DNA from: Allium sativum
Lineage: Eukaryota > Streptophyta > Magnoliopsida > Asparagales > Amaryllidaceae
Reading direction: 5' to 3'
NCBI GenBank assembly: GCA_030737875.1
Contig: CM060915.1
Span: 361,395,863-361,459,862, forward strand
Length of the DNA: 64,000 nucleotides
A model generated the notes under the pieces. It searched no databases, was not told the origin of the DNA, and worked only from the letters and a program-made list of their open reading frames with translations. Shown here one piece after another: positions 57,361 to 64,000 of this stretch. Positions within the stretch are counted from its first letter, which is position 1; each line of letters begins with the position of its first letter. A program made the position numbers and the translations under genes.

Positions 57361-60300
57361 AACAGCGTGAAAAGAACTGCAATGGAATTTTAGGCCGATC
57401 CAGACGGTTCAGCAGTTCAACAGCAAAGCACGGCGGAGTGGAACCCTCTATGAGAACTTATCACCTTTTAATTTAATTTTCTAGTTATATATATACTAGG
57501 ATGCAGACGGTGTTTAGTAGCACCCGACACCCGTCGTCCACAGACCATGGATGGCTTGTATGCTTGTTTGTTTGATGTTGATGTGTATTTGATTGTGTGA
57601 TGTGATGTGAAATGAAATAAAATATTTATATAGTTAAAAATATTTTATAGTTGAAAATAGAATTTTTAACGTGTATATAAAATAAATATTTATAAACAAA
57701 TCGGAGATTTGTTTATATACACTGATTTGATTGATATTGATTGGGACGATAAATTTTACACATCGCCCAACTGCACAAATAAAATCTGTGTTTGATTTTT
57801 TGAAACCCAACATGGGTATTAGGATGAGATTTGACGTACACTAATCCCGATTGTTTAGTTGTTTGTCAATCGATGGATTGACAGACTGTGTAAGCGTTAA
57901 TTATTTATATTTAATGCTTATGCAGTTGTGTGGTGCACTCTGGATGATGGTTGATTATTTATCGTTGTTATTATTTACATGTGTTGTAGAAAATCCATAT
58001 AATTAACATTATATGGTAATTGATTGGGCCTCATTCCAGTTTTGAAATAGAAATATTTGAAAAGAAATATTTGAAATAGAATATTTGAAAATAGAAATAT
58101 ATGAAGCCATGTTGATTAGATTGACGCCATTTTGACGTGAACGATATTTATATCGATTTTATTCAATTTTCAATGTATGTTGAAAGTGATTTCGAAATTT
58201 GAATTATATTGAAAATAATCAAAATTCGAATTAAATGGAAAAGAATTGAATTCAAATTGAAATTGAATTCAAATTGAAATTGAATAGAATTGAATTCGAA
58301 TTAAATTGAGATAATTGAAATTCGAATTAAGTTAAGTAGAATTGAAATTCGAATTAAATTGAAATTGAATATGAAGTTGAAACCGTTTTGAAAATGAATT
58401 TAAAACGATTTATAAAGCACGTTTTGAATTGAAATCGACGAAGTATATATTATATATATTATGTATATAATATAATGGCCTGAATAGAACGCGTCGCGCC
58501 GCGGCAGTTCGTGAATTTCGACCATTGACTTCGAATGGATATTGCGGGAGATCCGACCATCGGTGTAAGAACCCGTTACTTCCCCGTGAAGGAAAGAGCG
58601 GATACTTTGAGAACAACACACAAATGAACGCAGAAGGAAGAACATTTCATTGTTGTTACAACAATTCCATCAGAATACAAGAATATACAGAGTATAAATG
58701 AATAAATTACATTCGATAAATATCAGAGATTACAATAAATTACATAGCAGCGGAAAATAATACAAAACACAACTAGAAGTGATACACGGATACAGAGCTT
58801 TCCGAGCATCGTTCCAGCAGTAAATCAGGATCCTGTGAATATAAATCTGCAAAACCAAAACTACTAGCTGCCCATGCGGAAAATAGGGGCACCCAGAGTT
58901 TAGGTTAAAACAATAAACTCCAGGTCAGTCATGTGACTGGTGTGAGAACTAAATCAGTTATTAAAACTTTATTTTAAAAGAGAGTAATTCAAGGGACCAC
59001 GCCGTATAACACGGAACGGGTTTCCTCCCAAGAATACTAGTGCATAGAATAAACAACGTAATTCTTTTTCGAAAAATGAAGCTATTATAAGACCCAGGTC
59101 CCATCACACAATGCAACGCAAGCCGGAGGATAGAGTTTTCCCTTATAATAGCCAAACATGCTTGATACGTTTAAAACAAATCATTTGATACTATAATAAG
59201 TGTATAGTGTCAAAACAATTTCAATCATAAATATAAATCATAGACGGCATGGGTACCATATATCATGTCGCCATACTAGTTCTACAATTAAAACCGCAAT
59301 ACACGTATTGGAAATTGGATTTCCGTCATGAGTCGAGGCAAGGGGCAAGCTCCTCTCCGCGCTCGAAACACTCTAGCAAATGTCTCAGGACTACGCACTC
59401 TGGGCAATCCTTGGATCTTCAGGGCCGGTCCTCACTTACGTTAGAGGATTATTTATTCCTGAACACACGTTTCCCGGTCCTTACAGACCTATAATCGAGG
59501 CGCCTCATTCCAACAACCACAAAGGTGAAAAGTATATAAATGTCAGGGCTAGTAAGTCACTGACACCACCAAAGCTAGAAAGAAACGTCGTGCTCTCCCT
59601 GCAGTCCGTATCCCGTTTTTAACTCATACCGAGGTGTGAGGCTCGCGAATTTACGTTATACACAAAGCTGCAACGTAGGCGTGCTTTGATCATCAACCAC
59701 AAGACTTTGCTTTTCAATAGAAGCCTTGATCATTGCATCTTAGCGTGCCACACAGGCAATTCATGCCATGCGATTGATATCTATCGATATATAACCTCTA
59801 AGCTCGTACGTCTCAGAGAAGGGCGTTAAGCAAGAGAATAAATTCTCCGCCGCCAAACAGATATATATTTAACAGAAATCAATCAACACAGAATAAAATC
59901 CAATGTCAGACACACAATCCATTTACAAGTCCGTTCCAGGTCTGAACGAAACCGGAGGCACTTTCCTCGCATATCCATCCATCTCCAAGTACGTCTGGAC
60001 GACCACCAACTATTTCCATCCTCTTGGGTGTATAGCCCAATCAGGATTGTCAGTAATTATCCAAACGATGTGAAGACTTCCGGTCTTCGACCACCGTCTT
60101 CATCTTCGACTTATCGTCGAATCGGTTATTCAGAATGGGTATAAACCCGGACTTTCCGAACAACCCGCGTATATTAAAACAAATGTTACACAAACACGAC
60201 ATACGCCTCATTCCAATTCAGAATATCTTTATTTTTCACGAAATCACATTTTTAGGGAGAGGTTCCCATTAATTTTATCCAAGATAAATTCTTTAAAATT

Positions 60301-61919
60301 TATCCTTTAATCTTCCTTTGGATGACATTTCAAACCAAATTATGGTTTTCTAAACTAGTCGAGATTAGCGAACTACACCGAAGTAATTATTTATTTTATT
60401 TCCCAATCCCAACCTATTCATCCCATGAAGCAAAACTGGTAGTACTCCATATCTAACACCGTGGTGTTATCGGTAAGATTAATTACCATTTCACATTCAA
60501 ATCTAATTAAAGATTTAACTACTGCTTTGGAGAAAAACTGGTGATACTCCATTCTCGCTCATTTCTAAACTTGATAATTTAGATTTTAGATTCACATTAC
60601 AATCTAATTACAAATTCATTAAAACTCCTTTTACTGGGTTAAAGAACTAGGTGTTATTTAACACACAGTTCACGACAAACCCAAATCACATTCTATTTAT
60701 TATCGGGTTAAAGAACTAATGTTATTTAAAACACTGTTCACGATAAACCCATTTCAAATCCAATTAAATATATTAGAAAATCCAATTATTTAAAACCCCT
60801 TTTTAAATCTAATTTAATTATTTAAAAATAATTGGGTTAAATTTAGTTCAAAACTAGTTCATTCCGATAAAAATCCATTTTTATCTTTTCAAATATGGAG
60901 TTTTTCAACCCAATTTTTCTCAAATCATTTCTTATGATTTTACACAAATTATTGATATTTTAAATAATTTTATCAAGGCCCGTACAGTCGATTTCCGTCA
61001 ACGGCCATCGAACTGCACTTACAGCGACCTTTTTCAAATTTGATTTGGACGTATCTCCAAATCCAACAGTTAGATTTTGAATTTCAAATATTCGTTAGAA
61101 AGCTCTTTTCGATACGAACCCAACGGTTCCGGTTTTAGGAGAATCCGACGGTCGGATCTCCCGTAATGTCCGTTTGAAATAAATGGTCGAAATTCGCGAA
61201 CTGCCGCGGCGCGGCGCGTTCTATTCAGGCCATTATATTATATATAATATATATATAATATATATTTCGTCGATTTCTATTTAAAACGAATTATATAAAT
61301 AGTTTTAAATTCGTTTCAAAAACAATTTCAACTTCCATTTCAATCCAAAGCAAAATTGAATTTTTCCTTATAAATTCATTTTAAAATTCATTTCTATTCA
61401 ATTCAAATTTCAATTCAATTTGAATTCCTTTCAACTCGCTTTCAATTCAATTTGAATTCGTTTTCAATTCAATCCAAATTCGTTATCTATTCAATTCAAT
61501 TCGAATTCGTTTCGTTTGCTATTCAATTGAAATCAAATTCGTTTTCCATTCAATTCGAATTCATTTCGTTTGCTATTCAATTGAAATCAAATTCGTTTTC
61601 CATTCAATTCGAATTCATTATATATTCAATTCATTTCGAAATCGTTTTATATTCAATTCATTTCGAAATCGTTATATATTCAATTCATTTAAATTTCATT
61701 TCAAAATATGCGTTTTCGAAATCACTTTTCAATATGCATTTTAAAATGAATAAAATCGATATAAATATCGTTCACGTCAAAATGGCGTCAATCTAACCAA
61801 CACGGCTTCATATATTTCTATTTTCAAATATTCTATTCAACAAATGAATATTTATTTTTGTCAACACACGACTAATCTCAACGAATGAGTACTGTCCACG
61901 TGTGACAATTTTTGTTAAA

Positions 61920-62080
61920 TTATTTCGTTCAACACATGACTAATCTCAACGGATGAGTACAGTCAACACATGAACCTTTATATCATATTGATAAAGATGT
62001 AAATTTTATTATTAAAATACTTCGTTCAACACATGACTAATCTCAATGGATGAGTGCAGTCAACACATGAACTTTTATGT
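61920..62080. repeat. 97-bp repeat, reduced array in copy E
   Basis: Two recognisable units of the repeat seen at 9556-9925 plus a diverged one just upstream (about 61850-61910). Confidence 0.7.
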
Positions 62081-62842
62081 TATAATATTCTTTATTTTCT
62101 AAATTGGAATGAGACCCAATCAATCACCATATAATATTAATTATATGGATTTTCATACATCACACGCATATAATAGCATTGAAAAATAATCAACCATCAA
62201 CCAAAGTGCACTACACTGTATAAGCATCAAATATAGATATATAACGCTTATAACAGCCTATCAATCAATCGATCGACATATTTAATCAATCAGGATGAGT
62301 GAACTTCAAATTTCATCCCAACACCCGTGTGGGGTTTCAAACAATCAAACACAGATTTTATTTGTGCAGTTGGGCGATGTGTGAAATTTATCGTCCCAAT
62401 CAATGTCAGTCAAATCAATGTACATAAACAATCCGTCCGGTTTGTAAATAAATATTTTATTTTATTCACTTCACGTTAAAAATTATATTTTTAACGATAA
62501 AAACATTTTATTTCAACATAAGAATTTCTATTCAGTTCATTTATTAAATAAAATGCTATCTTTATTTTTCTAACTTATTTTAGAAAATTTCGGCGGCATA
62601 ACGGCACGATACTAGAAACGGGACGAGGCCTAGCCTTATCCCCGGTCTAGTGAAGGCCCACGCCATTCACACATCAATCAAATCAATTCATTTCACCAAA
62701 CAATTCAGTTTCAATCAAATAATCTAACTAATTTTTGCAATCAAACAAACAAGTCCATGGTCTGTGGACGATTGTGTCGGGTGCTACTAAACACCGTCTG
62801 CATCCTAGTATATATATATATAATTAGAAAAGAAATTGTAGA

Positions 62843-62857
62843 GTGAGAAATTCTCAC
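62843..62857 (-). promoter_or_regulatory. GTGAG/CTCAC hairpin, copy E
   Basis: GTGAG (62843-62847), AAATT, CTCAC (62853-62857). Confidence 0.5.
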
Positions 62858-63570
62858 CAAAGCTATCCAATCATCTTGACTCTTCTTTGATAGAAATCTT
62901 CATCTTTATCGCATTTTTGTCGCTTTCGTTGCTCGTAGCCACTACATATATAAAAATCGAATTTTTACTTCGCTATTAAATATATAAAAATCGAATTTTT
63001 ACTTCGCTATTCAATATATAAAAATCGAATTTTTACTTCGCTATTCAATATATAAAAATCGAATTTTTACTTCGCTATTCAATATATAAAAATCTCGCCT
63101 TTTCAAAAATAAAGATTTCTCCTTTTCAAAAATAACATTATAAAAATCACATTTTTATTTTTCTACACATATAAAGATGATATTTCTAATATTCCTATCA
63201 TGTAAAAATTATATTTTTAATCCTCTACATAAACAAAAATCATATTTTTACATCTTCTATATAGTAAAGATTATATTTTTAATACGCCTACCATATAAAA
63301 ATCATATTTTAAACCTTCTACTAATATAAAAATTATATTTTTAATATTTAATCTATATAAATATCACATCTTCCTTATTGATACTATATAAAAATTACAA
63401 CTTTTCTATGCTATTCATAAGAAGAAGAAAAAACAAAATTTTTCAAAAATCTTATCCCTGTCTTTTAAAAACCTACATTCTAAAAATCAGTTTTTAATAT
63501 GATTTACCTAAGATAAATATTTAAAATAAGGTAAAACAAAACAAAAACAAATAAATAAAATAAAAAAAAA

Positions 63571-63900
63571 ACTTACAGATGAAAATTGGAGGAGGGGGGT
63601 GTCGGCGCAAGGCAGAGGGGGCTCGCCGGAGTCACGGGCGGCGGTGGAAGGCCAGGGCTGCGGTTTCAATTGGGGCTAGGGGTTCGTCGATGAGGTGCTG
63701 GAGGAATGGAAACGGAGAAGGAGGAAGAGGAAAGGGCGTCGTGGGAAGGGCGGGTTGCCAGGGAGGAGGCGAAGTTCGGCGGTGGCGGCGCCGATGGAGG
63801 AGGTCGCTCCGTCCTCTTCTCTTTTCCTTTTTCTTTTTATTTTTTTATTTTTGATTTCTGATTTAAATCGTGGGGGGCCTGGTTAAGGAGAAGGGGAGAA
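63571..63900 (-). promoter_or_regulatory. GC-rich LTR leader with GTAAGT donor, copy E
   Basis: Minus-strand donor at 63576-63571. The leader sequence is largely different from those of A and D, yet composition, length and donor are kept. G-rich on the plus strand; the 91- and 63-aa Arg/Gly-rich ORFs are compositional. Confidence 0.5.
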
Positions 63901-64000
63901 TTTTTTTATTTTAATTTTTTTAATTATTTTATTTTGCAAAAAGTTGACTTTCACATACGACCTCGAAACGAGGCCCACCGCCTGTCGTCCATAGCGTTTT

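Larger units (their letters stand above)
55420..58563 (+). mobile_element. Family-1 long LTR, copy D, + strand (interrupted by copy E)
   Basis: Begins TGTAATAACCCGG and reads as the reverse complement of A's LTR from 12866 down to about 8950. It includes the GC-rich leader and GTAAGT donor (56396-56678), the AT palindrome array (56930-57360) and the TTCGAATT-type repeats (58190-58370). It stops at 58563 within GATCCGACCATCGG, where copy E starts. Candidate duplication at its start: TTTTA (55415-55419), unverified. PBS and PPT are not visible, so it may be a solo LTR or one end of an element. Confidence 0.82.
58564..64000 (-). mobile_element. Family-1 long LTR, copy E, runs off the window
   Basis: Plus-strand reading starts TGTAAGAACCCG and is collinear with A's LTR from 5938 to about 12054, where the window ends. 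It holds the conserved hairpins (about 58890-58942, 62843-62857), a reduced 97-bp array (about 61920-62080), the AT palindrome array (62940-63360) and the GC-rich leader (63571-63900). It is inserted in copy D; candidate duplication ATCGG (58559-58563). It resembles A more closely than F does. Confidence 0.85.

Overview
The window is intergenic DNA from a large, AT-rich plant nuclear genome. It is almost entirely LTR retrotransposons nested inside one another. The plant assignment rests on a chromodomain-bearing Ty3/gypsy element (chromovirus, Tekay/Del-like), primer-binding sites matching initiator tRNA-Met, and plant-type TATA boxes (TATAAATA, CTATAAATAG). I found no intact host gene. The species cannot be told from the sequence.

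Left block (1-32636): successive insertions. An LTR end (X, 1-1919, + strand) interrupts the 3' LTR of element A (1920-12866, - strand). A interrupts the 3' LTR of element B (12867-20959, -). B interrupts the 3' LTR of element C (20960-31480, -). C sits in a fragment of another related LTR (31481-31930, +), followed by an inverted LTR fragment (31931-32636, -). Junctions were placed by comparing each broken LTR with its intact partner. A and B are unusual: their LTRs are 6.9 and 6.6 kb, but only about 1.04 kb lies between the LTRs, with PBS and PPT and no protein-coding capacity. C has a 6.56-kb LTR and a 3.4-kb non-coding interior. They look like non-autonomous (LARD-like) elements that depend on proteins from elsewhere.

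Middle (32637-39057): about 1.8 kb without recognised repeats that may hold decayed host-gene pieces, a + strand LTR of the B/C kind ending at 37720, and an AT-rich spacer.

Tekay-like element (39058-50189, +): nearly intact, with about 3-kb LTRs, a 5-bp CAAAA target duplication, PBS, PPT, gag with two zinc knuckles, protease, reverse transcriptase, RNase H, integrase and chromodomain. Two opposite single-base frameshifts break the RNase H-integrase junction.

Right block (50585-64000): three nested long LTRs of A's family: F (-) interrupted by D (+), itself interrupted by E (-), which runs off the window.

The most notable signals are RNA- or DNA-structure signals conserved by compensatory change. 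They are a 7-bp stem with a GGGA/AGGA loop beside the PPT in A, B, C and the Tekay element, a two-tier stem-loop beside the PBS in A, B and C, a duplicated three-helix unit in the Tekay LTR, and a GGTGAG/CTCACC hairpin in most long LTRs. The shared PBS and PPT-side box suggest that the coding-less elements use the machinery of Tekay-type elements such as the one at 39-50 kb.
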